Below, in pieces: positions 25,660 through 34,386 of a stretch of 42,194 nt of DNA. Position 1 is the stretch's first letter; each line of letters opens with the position of its first letter. Under the pieces are notes generated by a model. It did not search any database. It had not been told where the DNA came from and saw only the letters and a program-made list of their open reading frames with translations. The stretch is from positions 12,721 to 54,914 of the forward strand of contig JAPYOT010000004.1 in NCBI GenBank assembly GCA_029938045.1. The letters run 5' to 3'. The position numbers and the translations under genes are program-made. This DNA comes from Fidelibacterota bacterium. GTDB taxonomy: Bacteria > Fidelibacterota > Marinisomatia > Marinisomatales > TCS55.

Positions 25660-28046
25660 TGCGTATCTCCATTGATTGGTTAAAAGAATTTGTTAATGTG
25701 CCATCCAGTACGGAACAAACCGCTGATATGTTAACTATGCTGGGCCTTGAGGCGGAACAAGGCTTGGATACGGCTAATTTAAGCGATATAATAATTGGAG
25801 AGGTGAAAGAAAAGATCAAGCATCCTAATGCGGATAAACTGAGCCTATGTCAGGTATTTGATGGAAATAACACATTATCTGTTGTTTGTGGTGCACCCAA
25901 CGTAGATACTGGACAAAAAATTGCTTTTGCACCTGTGGGATCCGTCCTCCCCGGAGATTTCAAAATTGGAAAAGCTAAAATCAGAGGCGAAGTAAGTAAA
26001 GGGATGATTTGTTCTGAAAGTGAATTGGGGGTCTCAGATGAACATGATGGTATCATGGTATTAAATGATGATGCCAAAGTTGGATCCTCATTCGTTCAAT
26101 ATATTCAAGAAAATGCTCCATCAATTGAATTGGATATAACCCCAAATCGCCCTGATTGTTTTTCACATTTAGGCGTGGCCCGGGATATTTCTGTTAAAAT
26201 ATCCTCCCCATTACATTCTCCCGACTATCAACCCCGCCCATTCACTAAAAGTGAAGTTGAAGATTGGATATCGGTTGAATTTGAGAATATAGATGAATGC
26301 CCACGCTATATAGCCGGAATCGTCAAAAATGTAATAGTAGGACCATCCCCCGATTGGCTGAAAAATCGATTGGAGTCTATCGGTCAGCGAAGTATTAATA
26401 ATATTGTAGATATTTCAAATTTTGTCATGATGGAAATGGGCCACCCGACTCACATGTTCGATTACGATAAATTCGGTTCAAAGACGGTTTTCATTCGTCG
26501 AGGAAAAAAAGGTGAAAAGATAACAACGCTTGATGAAATAGAAAGAAAATTATCTCCAGAACAATTATTGATTACCAATGGAAAAATACCGGTGGCTATT
26601 GCAGGCGTGATGGGCGGTTTGGACAGTGCTGTAAGTAAGGAGACAACGACGGTTTTAATTGAGAGTGCTTTTTTTGATGCACCGACCATAAGAAAAGGTG
26701 CTAAATCACTTGGAATGAGTACGGATGCCTCTAAGCGATTTGAACGAGGCGCAGATCCCAATGGGGCAGAAAATGCATTCTGGCGAGTGATTCAATTGTT
26801 AGAAGAGGTGGCCGGAGGAAATTGGGTCGCCGGCGTAGCAGATCCTTACCCTAAAATAATTGAACAAAAACCCATTGAGCTAACGCGTGAAAAATTGGAT
26901 TTATTATCCGGTTGTGACATCAATGACCCATTCGTTCTTCTGACTTTAAAAGGATTGGGCTGTACCGTAATAGGAAAGTCAAAAAAATGGATGGCAACAC
27001 CACCATCTTGGCGCCCAGATTTAGAACGGGAAGTGGACTTAATAGAAGAAGTGATCCGATTATTTGGATTTGATAATGTGCCATCCAAATATCATTATAA
27101 TGGCATTATGGAAAACCACGAGCCTGATCCACACAAAGGCCTAACAATCATGACATCTGTTTTGACAGGGCTGGGATTTACCCAGGTTTTCAATAATTCC
27201 TTACAATCCAGTCGAGAAGTATCTTTGTTGGATATACCATCGGTAAAGATTATGAATCCTTTATCTGATAAAATGGATCAATTACGGACGAGTTTAATTC
27301 CTGGATTATTAAAAACTGCAGACTTCAATGTTAAAAATGGTGAACCCGATTTGTTGCTATATGAGTGGGGAAACGTGTTTGAACAAGAAAACCCTGGAAT
27401 GGCAGGCATTGTTGAAAAACTACAACTATCAGGAATGATCCACGGACTACTTCATGGTGAATCCGTACATCATAAGAAGAAACGTTCCGCATCCTTTTTT
27501 GCCCTAAAAGGCGTAATAGAATCATTTCTATCCAGATTACAAATTCAGAATATTCTTATTAAACCCGATAAAGATAATGATTATGGATTTCAAAATGCCT
27601 TTTCGGTAGAAGCAAAAGGAAATATCATTGGATATTTTGGGGATATTTCACATCAATTTGTTTCGGGGATGAATTTAGATATCAATCAATCATTTGGATT
27701 CCAATTTGATTTAAATACGCTTTTAGTCTTAACCAATAAAACAGTAAAGTATATTCCTATTATAAATTATCCTGTAGTCGAACGCGATTTGAATTTTGTT
27801 GTAAAAGAGAATACGCTTGTTGGAGACATCGTCTCAACCATTCAGAAAAATGGAAAATCTATAATAAAAAAAGTAGAACCATATAATATTTTCCGCGATG
27901 AATCTGTTGGGGAAAATAAAAAAGCAGTGGCATTAAAACTGCGATTTCAGAGTAATAGTAAAACACTTGAAGATAAGGACGTAAATTCAGTGATAAATGA
28001 AATTATACGAGTGGTTTCTAAAATTTTCAGCGCTAAATTACGTTAA
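25659..28046 (+). CDS. pheT: Phenylalanyl-tRNA synthetase beta subunit
   Basis: The 795-residue structural and editing subunit. Domain order as seen: N-terminal MRISIDWLKEFVNVP, tRNA-binding EMAP-like domain (about 40-150, with KHPNADKLSLCQV and VVCGAPNV), the B3/B4 editing domain (NNIVDISNFVMMEMGHPTHMFD, DEIERKL, IAGVMGG), the B5 domain, the class II-like core (VFNNSLQSS, MNPLSDKMDQLRTSLIPGLL), and the C-terminal anticodon-binding FDX-ACB domain (YPVVERDLNFVV...). The ATG overlaps the pheS stop by one base. Confidence 0.96.
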   Translation: MRISIDWLKEFVNVPSSTEQTADMLTMLGLEAEQGLDTANLSDIIIGEVKEKIKHPNADKLSLCQVFDGNNTLSVVCGAPNVDTGQKIAFAPVGSVLPGDFKIGKAKIRGEVSKGMICSESELGVSDEHDGIMVLNDDAKVGSSFVQYIQENAPSIELDITPNRPDCFSHLGVARDISVKISSPLHSPDYQPRPFTKSEVEDWISVEFENIDECPRYIAGIVKNVIVGPSPDWLKNRLESIGQRSINNIVDISNFVMMEMGHPTHMFDYDKFGSKTVFIRRGKKGEKITTLDEIERKLSPEQLLITNGKIPVAIAGVMGGLDSAVSKETTTVLIESAFFDAPTIRKGAKSLGMSTDASKRFERGADPNGAENAFWRVIQLLEEVAGGNWVAGVADPYPKIIEQKPIELTREKLDLLSGCDINDPFVLLTLKGLGCTVIGKSKKWMATPPSWRPDLEREVDLIEEVIRLFGFDNVPSKYHYNGIMENHEPDPHKGLTIMTSVLTGLGFTQVFNNSLQSSREVSLLDIPSVKIMNPLSDKMDQLRTSLIPGLLKTADFNVKNGEPDLLLYEWGNVFEQENPGMAGIVEKLQLSGMIHGLLHGESVHHKKKRSASFFALKGVIESFLSRLQIQNILIKPDKDNDYGFQNAFSVEAKGNIIGYFGDISHQFVSGMNLDINQSFGFQFDLNTLLVLTNKTVKYIPIINYPVVERDLNFVVKENTLVGDIVSTIQKNGKSIIKKVEPYNIFRDESVGENKKAVALKLRFQSNSKTLEDKDVNSVINEIIRVVSKIFSAKLR

Positions 28047-28052
28047 CAAAAA

Positions 28053-28361
28053 ATGAGTGAATCAATGGATGGAAGTGAAAATTACGTGAAGGTGACCATC
28101 TACGGTCAGGAATACACCATTAAGGCACCTGCCGATGCAACGTATATCAAAAATATAGCGGAATATGTGGATATGAAAATGCGGGAGGTTCAGGATGAAT
28201 TGTCTACGCCGCAGGTTCCGACTAAAGTGGCTATTCTTGCTGCGATGAATATTTCCGATGATTACTTTTCGGCCAAAAGAAAAACGGAAAAAATCAAAAA
28301 TGATGTTGAGGGTAAAGTATCATCTTTGATTGAAATTGTCGACGAAGCAATTCAAAAATAA
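28053..28361 (+). CDS. zapA: Cell division protein ZapA
   Basis: A 102-residue ZapA-like protein that would bundle FtsZ filaments at the division site. It has the N-terminal beta-hairpin VKVTIYGQEYTIKAPADATYIKNIAEYVD, then a long helix that should form the coiled-coil dimer, with VAILAAMNISDDYF as the conserved junction. It lies 6 bases after pheT, the position where zapA is often found. Confidence 0.88.
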   Translation: MSESMDGSENYVKVTIYGQEYTIKAPADATYIKNIAEYVDMKMREVQDELSTPQVPTKVAILAAMNISDDYFSAKRKTEKIKNDVEGKVSSLIEIVDEAIQK

Positions 28362-28379
28362 TATTTATATCCCCTGACC

Positions 28380-29258
28380 ATGGAACCAAAAATTCTATCC
28401 GGAAGAGAGGTCAGTAATAGTGTATACGCGACGCTAAAAGACCGAATAACCACTCTAAAATCTCAATCGATAATTCCCAGTTTGGCTGTCATTATAGTGG
28501 GCGAGGATCCTGCTTCTCAAGTATATGTGCGAAATAAAACACGGCAATTTTCAAACCATGGGCTTTTTTCTGATACGATAACATATCAATCAGATATTAC
28601 TCAAGACGTATTACTTTCTAAAATATATGAATTGAATAAGAACAGCCAATTCCATGGAATCCTGGTTCAACTACCTCTACCAAACCATATAGACGAAGAT
28701 GCAGTAATTAATGCAATTGATCCGATAAAGGATGTGGATGGTTTTCATCCATATAATTTGGGTTGTCTTGCAGCAGGAAAACCTATATTTATTCCCTGTA
28801 CACCTAAAGGAATAATGCGGATTTTTCATCATTACAATATTACGATTTCAGGAAAGCATGTTGTTGTGGTTGGTCGGAGCAATATTGTTGGCCGGCCCAT
28901 TTCAATCTTAACAAGTTTAAAACAAGCAAATTCCAATGGAACTACAACCATTTGTCATTCAGGTACGCATAATATAGGTCAATATACAAAACAGGCTGAT
29001 ATTATTATACTTGCCATGGGTTCTCCTGGATATTTAAAAGGGGATCATATTAAGGAAGGCGCTATTGTCATCGATGTAGGCATTAATCGTATCACCGATG
29101 ATTCACCAAAAGGATATAAGTTAATGGGAGATGGGGATCAACTCTCTCTCTATAATAAAGTATCAGGTATTACACCTGTGCCCGGAGGTGTAGGACCTAT
29201 GACTATTGCCATGTTGGTTGAAAATACGGTAGAAGCGGCAGAGCGAACACAGGTCTGA
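28380..29258 (+). CDS. folD: Bifunctional methylenetetrahydrofolate dehydrogenase/cyclohydrolase
   Basis: Interconverts 5,10-methylene-THF, methenyl-THF and 10-formyl-THF with NADP+. The 292 residues contain SQVYVRNKTRQ (with the catalytic Lys in the YxxxK motif), GILVQLPLPNH, DPIKDVDGFHPYNLG, PCTPKGIM, the nucleotide loop VVVGRSNIVGRPI, and the C-terminal PVPGGVGPMTIAMLVENT. It starts 18 bases after zapA. A 61-base gap separates it from the kynurenine operon. Confidence 0.95.
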   Translation: MEPKILSGREVSNSVYATLKDRITTLKSQSIIPSLAVIIVGEDPASQVYVRNKTRQFSNHGLFSDTITYQSDITQDVLLSKIYELNKNSQFHGILVQLPLPNHIDEDAVINAIDPIKDVDGFHPYNLGCLAAGKPIFIPCTPKGIMRIFHHYNITISGKHVVVVGRSNIVGRPISILTSLKQANSNGTTTICHSGTHNIGQYTKQADIIILAMGSPGYLKGDHIKEGAIVIDVGINRITDDSPKGYKLMGDGDQLSLYNKVSGITPVPGGVGPMTIAMLVENTVEAAERTQV

Positions 29259-29275
29259 TTTTTCATTGTACTTTA

Positions 29276-29281
29276 TATAAT
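29276..29281 (+). promoter_or_regulatory. Candidate -10 box for the kynurenine operon
   Basis: TATAAT, 38 bases before the first ATG of the nine-gene block, in the only sizeable gap upstream of it. A matching -35 box is not convincing, so this is tentative. Confidence 0.25.
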
Positions 29282-29319
29282 TTGACCTATTTTCTATCGA
29301 AGACATTTTCATTATTTCG

Positions 29320-30099
29320 ATGGAATTAACACTCACAAATAATAACAAAACCTATCATGTTGATTTAAAATCGACTGTCTGCCTGGCCATTCCATATAAT
29401 TACAATGGTGATCAGCCAAATTTTTATGACGTTCCCAAGGGAGAAGCCCACCCTTATCAAGATGGATCTTTTGTTGGTGAGGCTATTGATGGAGTGGGGT
29501 GTGATGTTATGGTCTTGAATCAAAATGTTCATTGTACGGGAACCCATACAGAATGTGCAGGACATATTTATGATAAAGATATTTTTATCAATGATATATT
29601 AGCTCCCGATTTTATTTTATCTGAATTGATTTCCGTCTCGCCGGTTCATTGGTCAGAAACAGAGGAAAACTACCATTGCAATGTTGAAGATATTGAGTGG
29701 GTAATTACCCGCGAAATGATTGAAAATAAAGTAACCAATGCTACCGATGGTTTGGTGATCCGAACACTTCCAAATTCGGAAAATAAATTGACGAAAAAAT
29801 ACCATCCAGGTAATACGCCATTTTTCACAGCAGATGCCGTTCGGTATATTAATAAGCTCGGCATTATTCATTGGGTGGTAGATTTACCCACCATTGATAA
29901 ATATGATGATGATGGCAGATTGGGAAATCATCATCTTTTTTTTGAAAGATTGGCACCCTATAAAAAAACTATCACAGAATTCGCCTTTATTCCTGAAAAC
30001 ATTCATGATGGTCAATATTTTATGAAAATTGAAATTCCGCCTATGCAATTAGATGCGGCACCTTCCAGACCATTTTTATTTAATTTTATGGAGGATTAA
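29320..30099 (+). CDS. Cyclase-family metal hydrolase, putative kynurenine formamidase
   Basis: A 259-residue protein of the cyclase/KynB superfamily (PF04199-type), whose characterised members are zinc or manganese hydrolases. The metal motif reads GTHTECAGH (residues 74-82), where KynB-type proteins have GTHxDxPxH: an Asp-to-Glu and a Pro-to-Ala change, with the preceding His at 71 shifted by one position. The late HHLFFERL segment is also family-like. The operon makes N-formylkynurenine with the next gene and consumes kynurenine later, and no other formamidase is present, so the hydrolysis step is assigned here by context. No ribosome-binding site is visible; the stop overlaps kynA (TAATG). 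Confidence 0.75.
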   Translation: MELTLTNNNKTYHVDLKSTVCLAIPYNYNGDQPNFYDVPKGEAHPYQDGSFVGEAIDGVGCDVMVLNQNVHCTGTHTECAGHIYDKDIFINDILAPDFILSELISVSPVHWSETEENYHCNVEDIEWVITREMIENKVTNATDGLVIRTLPNSENKLTKKYHPGNTPFFTADAVRYINKLGIIHWVVDLPTIDKYDDDGRLGNHHLFFERLAPYKKTITEFAFIPENIHDGQYFMKIEIPPMQLDAAPSRPFLFNFMED

Positions 30100-31205
30100 T
30101 GAAAAACGAAAAACCATATCCGCCCCAATATTATCATGATTATTTGGGACTGGACAAATTATTGAATAGTCAGGAACTCAAAAGCGATGAATATGGTCAA
30201 CACGCCCATGACGAAATGCTGTTCATTATTATTCATCAAGTTTATGAATTATGGTTTAAGCAAATTTTATTTGAATTGGACTCTGTAATTAATATTTTTG
30301 GGAAGGATGATATTAATGAGTCCCATATTGGTACTGCTGTTTCCAGAGTGAATCGCATTATTGAAATTCAAAAAATTCTGATTGATCAAATCCAAGTATT
30401 AGAAACCATGTCTCCCATGGATTTTCTTGATTTTAGAGATTTTTTAATTCCAGCTTCCGGTTTCCAAAGTGTTCAGTTTCGATTGGTAGAAAATAAATTG
30501 GGTTTGAAACTGGAAGATCGATTCAGCTATGGTGGATCAAATTATTGCTCATATCTAAAGACAGAAGATCAGGAAAAAGTTCAGGGGTCAGAAGATTTAA
30601 AATCCCTTTTTGAACTCATGGAAAGATGGCTGGAAAGAACACCATTTTTATATTGGGGAGAAACTTCTTTTTGGCAGGAATATGAACAAGCAGTGGCAAC
30701 CATGCTGGCCGACGATAGACATTTGATTGACACTAATGAAAAACTATCAAATGCTGAGAAGGAAAAGCATTTAAACGAATATGCAAAAACGGAAGCATCT
30801 TTTGGTGTAGTGTTGAATCAATCCCAGCATAATAAAATGGTCCAAGATGGGCATTGGCGTCTTTCCCTAAAGGCAACCCAGGCCGCCCTACTCATATTAT
30901 TATATCGGGATCACCCTATACTGCATAACCCATATCAATTATTGACAAAGTTGGCTGATGTGGATGAGTTATTCACCACATGGCGATATCGCCATGCACT
31001 CATGGTATCTAGAATGATCGGACGAAAAATTGGTACAGGCGGATCGACAGGATCGGAATACTTAACAAAAACTGCCGAAAAACACCGTATTTTTAGTGAT
31101 ATTGGTGAATTAACTACTTTTTTAATTCCAAGATCATCTTTGCCAAAACTCCCTCAAGAAGTTGAAAATAATCTTAATTTTCATTTTCATGTGAAAGATA
31201 AATAA
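30099..31205 (+). CDS. kynA: Tryptophan 2,3-dioxygenase
   Basis: A heme enzyme that opens the indole ring of tryptophan with O2 to give N-formylkynurenine. The 368 residues carry HDEMLFIIIHQVYELWFKQ, with the substrate-side His46, PASGFQSVQFRLVENK, the axial heme ligand in TWRYRHALMVSR (His299), and the flexible loop GTGGSTGSEYL. Length and motifs (YELWFKQILFELDS, WLERTP, LTTFLIPR) resemble animal TDO more than the shorter (about 300-residue) proteobacterial enzyme as I recall it. It overlaps its neighbours on both sides by one base. Confidence 0.95.
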   Translation: MKNEKPYPPQYYHDYLGLDKLLNSQELKSDEYGQHAHDEMLFIIIHQVYELWFKQILFELDSVINIFGKDDINESHIGTAVSRVNRIIEIQKILIDQIQVLETMSPMDFLDFRDFLIPASGFQSVQFRLVENKLGLKLEDRFSYGGSNYCSYLKTEDQEKVQGSEDLKSLFELMERWLERTPFLYWGETSFWQEYEQAVATMLADDRHLIDTNEKLSNAEKEKHLNEYAKTEASFGVVLNQSQHNKMVQDGHWRLSLKATQAALLILLYRDHPILHNPYQLLTKLADVDELFTTWRYRHALMVSRMIGRKIGTGGSTGSEYLTKTAEKHRIFSDIGELTTFLIPRSSLPKLPQEVENNLNFHFHVKDK

Positions 31206-31981
31206 TGGATTTAAGTCTAAAAGGAAAAAATGCATTTGTGTGCGGAAGTACGCAGGGAATTGGCTTGGCAAGTGCAAAAATATTAGCTGAACGGGGTGCA
31301 ACGATTACACTCATAGCTAGGAATAAAGGATTATTAGCCTCATTGGTTTCTTCGTTAAAAGGTGGAGGACATGATTATATTTGTGCAGATTTTAATGATC
31401 CTGATTCTCTTCGGAAGAATGTTAAAGATTATTTGGTAAACAAAAAAATAATTCATATACTGATTAATAATTCAGGTGGCCCTCCCGGTGGCCCACTCAT
31501 TGATGCGAAAGAGGAGGAATTTATTATTGCCTACAATCGACATCTCATTTGTAATCAAATATTGGCACAAGCAGTAGTATCGGGAATGAAATCTGCAGGA
31601 TGGGGACGGATTATCAATATTATTTCTACATCAGTGAAGCAGGTGATTCCGGGATTAGGTGTTTCGAATGCCACGAGGGGGGCAGTGGGGAACTGGGCAA
31701 AAACACTGGCGATTGAATTAGGAGAATTTGGTATTACGGTTAATAATATTCTACCGGGATTTACAAATACAAAACGTATTACTGATTTAGCTAACGTTCG
31801 AGCACAAGAAAATAATATGACTGATTTAGAAATATTCAATCGATGGATAAAAACTATACCGTTAGGCCGTTTAGCGGAACCAGAAGAAACCGCATCCGCA
31901 GTTGCTTTTTTGGCATCTGAATCTGCAAGTTATATTAATGGAACTGATATACCGGTGGATGGGGCACGCGTAAGCGCCTAA
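31205..31981 (+). CDS. Atypical short-chain dehydrogenase, role in pathway unknown
   Basis: A 258-residue Rossmann protein of the SDR superfamily. The cofactor loop GSTQGIG (about 14-20) and NNSGGPPGG are intact, and LPGFTNT and the C-terminal YINGTDIPVDGAR are usual. At the catalytic site, however, where classical SDRs have YxxxK, this protein reads SNATR (Tyr to Ser, Lys to Arg); the preceding STS supplies the catalytic-type Ser. Such SNxxR SDRs exist as a separate group, often labelled 3-oxoacyl-ACP reductase without proof. It is locked into the operon by TAATG overlaps with kynA and the dehydrogenase gene, so a role in tryptophan breakdown is likely, but no known step needs it. One guess is reduction of an unsaturated aminomuconate-derived intermediate. 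Confidence 0.85.
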   Translation: MDLSLKGKNAFVCGSTQGIGLASAKILAERGATITLIARNKGLLASLVSSLKGGGHDYICADFNDPDSLRKNVKDYLVNKKIIHILINNSGGPPGGPLIDAKEEEFIIAYNRHLICNQILAQAVVSGMKSAGWGRIINIISTSVKQVIPGLGVSNATRGAVGNWAKTLAIELGEFGITVNNILPGFTNTKRITDLANVRAQENNMTDLEIFNRWIKTIPLGRLAEPEETASAVAFLASESASYINGTDIPVDGARVSA

Positions 31982-33426
31982 TGGAACTACTATCCAATTT
32001 TATTAATGGCGCTTATGTAAATCCAAAATCCAATAATTATTTGGATGTATTTGAGCCAGCAACAGGACAAGTATATTGCCAAGTGCCCAATAGCAATGGT
32101 GACGATATTCATCTCGCTGTTAATTCAGCAATTGACGCTTTCCCAGAATGGTCATCTTTATCATTGGATGAACGATCTGTATTTTTGAATACCATTGCGG
32201 AAATGATTGAATCCCGCTTGGATGAATTCGCAAAATATGAATCGAGAGATACCGGGAAACCAATATCATTAGCCAGGAGTGTCGACATTCCCAGGGCAGT
32301 ATCAAATTTTAGGTTTTTTGCGGAGTATGCCAGTCAATTTGAGTTTGAGTTTAATATTAATAATGATTCATCTCATAACACGGTGATTCGATCTCCTTTA
32401 GGACCAGTAGCATGTATCTCACCGTGGAACCTCCCTTTATACTTATTTACCTGGAAAATAGCACCGGCACTCATTACGGGCAATACCGTTGTAGCGAAAC
32501 CGTCTGAATTAACACCATTTACTGCATTTAAATTTGGAGAAATATGCAAAGATGCCGGCTTGCCAGCTGGCGTATTAAATATTATTCATGGGCAGGGAAT
32601 GACTGCTGGAGATGCATTAATCAGTCATAGTGGTATAAAAGCAATTTCATTTACGGGAGGAACGGATACAGGGAAAGTGATTGCAACTAAATCTGCGCCA
32701 ATGTTTAAAAAAATATCGTTAGAAATGGGGGGTAAAAATCCTGCTGTTGTTTTTTCCGATTGTGATTATGATACAATGCTCGAAACGGTGGTAAAGTCTT
32801 CATTCTCGAATCAAGGACAAATATGTTTATGTAGTTCACGAATTATGGTAGAAGAAAATATTTACAATAAATTCCGAAAAGATTTTGTTGAAAAGGTCTC
32901 TGCGCTCATTGTGGGTGATCCAATTGAAGATTCCACCCAAATTGGGTCTATCACCTCAAAGCCCCATTTGGATAAAGTGATGACCTACATTGAATTGGCA
33001 CAAGAAGAAGGTGGCACAATATTAACGGGTGGAAAACCAGTAACTATAAAAGGACGATGCGAAGGAGGTTGGTTTGTTGAACCGACTGTTATTGATGGTT
33101 TGATTAATTCGTGCAGAACCAATCAAGAAGAAATATTTGGTCCGATTGTCACAATTATTCCATTTAAGGATGAAGGGGAGGCCATTGATATTTCCAATGA
33201 TACAGAATACGGATTATCTGCTACTATCTGGACGGAGGATATAGACAAGGCCACGCGCCTAGCGAGAAATATCGATGCTGGCGTTATTTGGATTAATTGC
33301 TGGTTGGTAAGGGATTTGAGAACGCCTTTTGGAGGAATGAAACAATCAGGAATGGGGCGGGAAGGTGGTACCGAAATACTAAACTTTTTTACAGAACCAA
33401 AAAATATATGCGAGCAAATTTCATGA
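31981..33426 (+). CDS. amnC: 2-aminomuconate 6-semialdehyde dehydrogenase (ALDH8 type)
   Basis: Oxidises 2-aminomuconate semialdehyde to 2-aminomuconate with NAD+, before the semialdehyde can cyclise to picolinate. A 481-residue aldehyde dehydrogenase with the oxyanion region SPWNLPLYLFTWK, general base Glu248 in LEMGGKN, and nucleophile Cys282 in NQGQICLCSSRI, the LCSSR form seen in ALDH8A1 and the NbaE/AmnC enzymes. The C-terminal TPFGGMKQSGMGREGG is standard. The assignment of substrate rests on motifs plus the adjacent aminomuconate deaminase, HAAO and ACMSD genes. The ATG overlaps the SDR stop. Confidence 0.9.
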   Translation: MELLSNFINGAYVNPKSNNYLDVFEPATGQVYCQVPNSNGDDIHLAVNSAIDAFPEWSSLSLDERSVFLNTIAEMIESRLDEFAKYESRDTGKPISLARSVDIPRAVSNFRFFAEYASQFEFEFNINNDSSHNTVIRSPLGPVACISPWNLPLYLFTWKIAPALITGNTVVAKPSELTPFTAFKFGEICKDAGLPAGVLNIIHGQGMTAGDALISHSGIKAISFTGGTDTGKVIATKSAPMFKKISLEMGGKNPAVVFSDCDYDTMLETVVKSSFSNQGQICLCSSRIMVEENIYNKFRKDFVEKVSALIVGDPIEDSTQIGSITSKPHLDKVMTYIELAQEEGGTILTGGKPVTIKGRCEGGWFVEPTVIDGLINSCRTNQEEIFGPIVTIIPFKDEGEAIDISNDTEYGLSATIWTEDIDKATRLARNIDAGVIWINCWLVRDLRTPFGGMKQSGMGREGGTEILNFFTEPKNICEQIS

Positions 33427-33833
33427 AATTTGAAACGAATAAAGCACCAAAACCGGTGGGTTTATATCCACATGCAAGAAAAGTGGGAAATCTGCTTTTT
33501 CTGTCAGGCGTTGGACCGAGAAAACCAAATTCAAATGATATTCCCGGTGTTGAAGTGAATGAAAATGGAAATGTTATATCCCACGATATTGTTGCCCAAT
33601 GTCATTCTGTTTTTGAAAATGTACGAATCATTCTTGAAGAAGCAGGTAGTTCGTGGGATAAGCTTGTGGATGTGACGGTTTTCCTCACAGATATCAAAAA
33701 TGATTTTGACTCTTATAATAAGCTCTACTCAGAATACTTTAAGGAAAATCAACCGTGCCGAACCACAGTTGAAGTATCATCGTTACCCACACCCATCGCC
33801 ATCGAATTGAAATGTATCGCGACCATTGATTAG
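33423..33833 (+). CDS. amnD: 2-aminomuconate deaminase, RidA/YjgF fold
   Basis: A 136-residue RidA-family protein that probably hydrolyses 2-aminomuconate to 4-oxalocrotonate and ammonia, as AmnD/NbaF do in nitrobenzene and 2-nitrobenzoate degraders. Visible motifs are GNLLFLSGVGPRKP, HSVFENVRIILEEAGSSWDKLVDVTVFLTD and the closing PCRTTVEVSSLPTPIAIELKCIATI; typical RidA has the Arg and the late Glu at those positions. A longer frame from 33297 lies inside the dehydrogenase gene and is rejected: the ATG at 33423 gives the family N-terminus and an ATGA overlap with the dehydrogenase stop. Confidence 0.87.
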   Translation: MKFETNKAPKPVGLYPHARKVGNLLFLSGVGPRKPNSNDIPGVEVNENGNVISHDIVAQCHSVFENVRIILEEAGSSWDKLVDVTVFLTDIKNDFDSYNKLYSEYFKENQPCRTTVEVSSLPTPIAIELKCIATID

Positions 33834-33842
33834 GAAAAAATA

Positions 33843-34355
33843 ATGCCCGTGAGACCACCGATTAATTTTAAAAAATGGATAGAAGATAATCGTCATTTGT
33901 TGAAACCGCCGGTTGGGAACCAAGTGGTGTACAAAGATGGTGATTTTATGATTATGGTAGTAGGCGGACCAAATACGCGCAAAGATTATCATGTGGATAC
34001 GGTTGAAGAATTTTTCTATCAGTTAGAAGGAAATATGGTACTGAAGATTATGGATGGAGGGAAAAGGGTGGACATACCCATCAAAGAAGGTGAAATATTT
34101 TTACTTCCAAAAAATATTCCCCATTCACCTCAGCGATTTGAAAATACTGTTGGACTTGTAGTCGAATACCAGAGGGAACCCGGCGCATTGGATGCATTCC
34201 AGTGGTATTGTGATGAATGTAACGAAATGATTCATGAAGTCACTTTGGATTTAGAAAATATTGTGACCCAATTACCGCCATTATTTGATGCCTATTGGAA
34301 TAATATTAAAGATAGAACATGTGGATCTTGTGGAGCTATTCAAGAAAAACCCTAA
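33843..34355 (+). CDS. nbaC: 3-hydroxyanthranilate 3,4-dioxygenase
   Basis: A non-heme Fe(II) cupin that opens the ring of 3-hydroxyanthranilate to 2-amino-3-carboxymuconate semialdehyde. The 170 residues place the iron ligands His50, Glu56 and His94 (in DYHVDTVEEFF and IPHSPQR) where the bacterial enzyme has them. Substrate-side Arg residues are in PNTRKDYH and SPQR, and a Glu is in VVEYQR. A C-terminal rubredoxin-like second metal site is present (CDEC and CGSCG), as in bacterial and fungal forms but not in animal ones. It follows the deaminase gene by 9 bases. Confidence 0.95.
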   Translation: MPVRPPINFKKWIEDNRHLLKPPVGNQVVYKDGDFMIMVVGGPNTRKDYHVDTVEEFFYQLEGNMVLKIMDGGKRVDIPIKEGEIFLLPKNIPHSPQRFENTVGLVVEYQREPGALDAFQWYCDECNEMIHEVTLDLENIVTQLPPLFDAYWNNIKDRTCGSCGAIQEKP

Positions 34356-34386
34356 TTCAATTTATTTCATTTAACCATCTTTCATT

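Noticed and set aside
33297-33422. Longer N-terminal extension of the aminomuconate deaminase reading frame
   Set aside because: It lies wholly in the dehydrogenase gene, has no family resemblance, and the ATG at 33423 gives the correct RidA start with an ATGA overlap.
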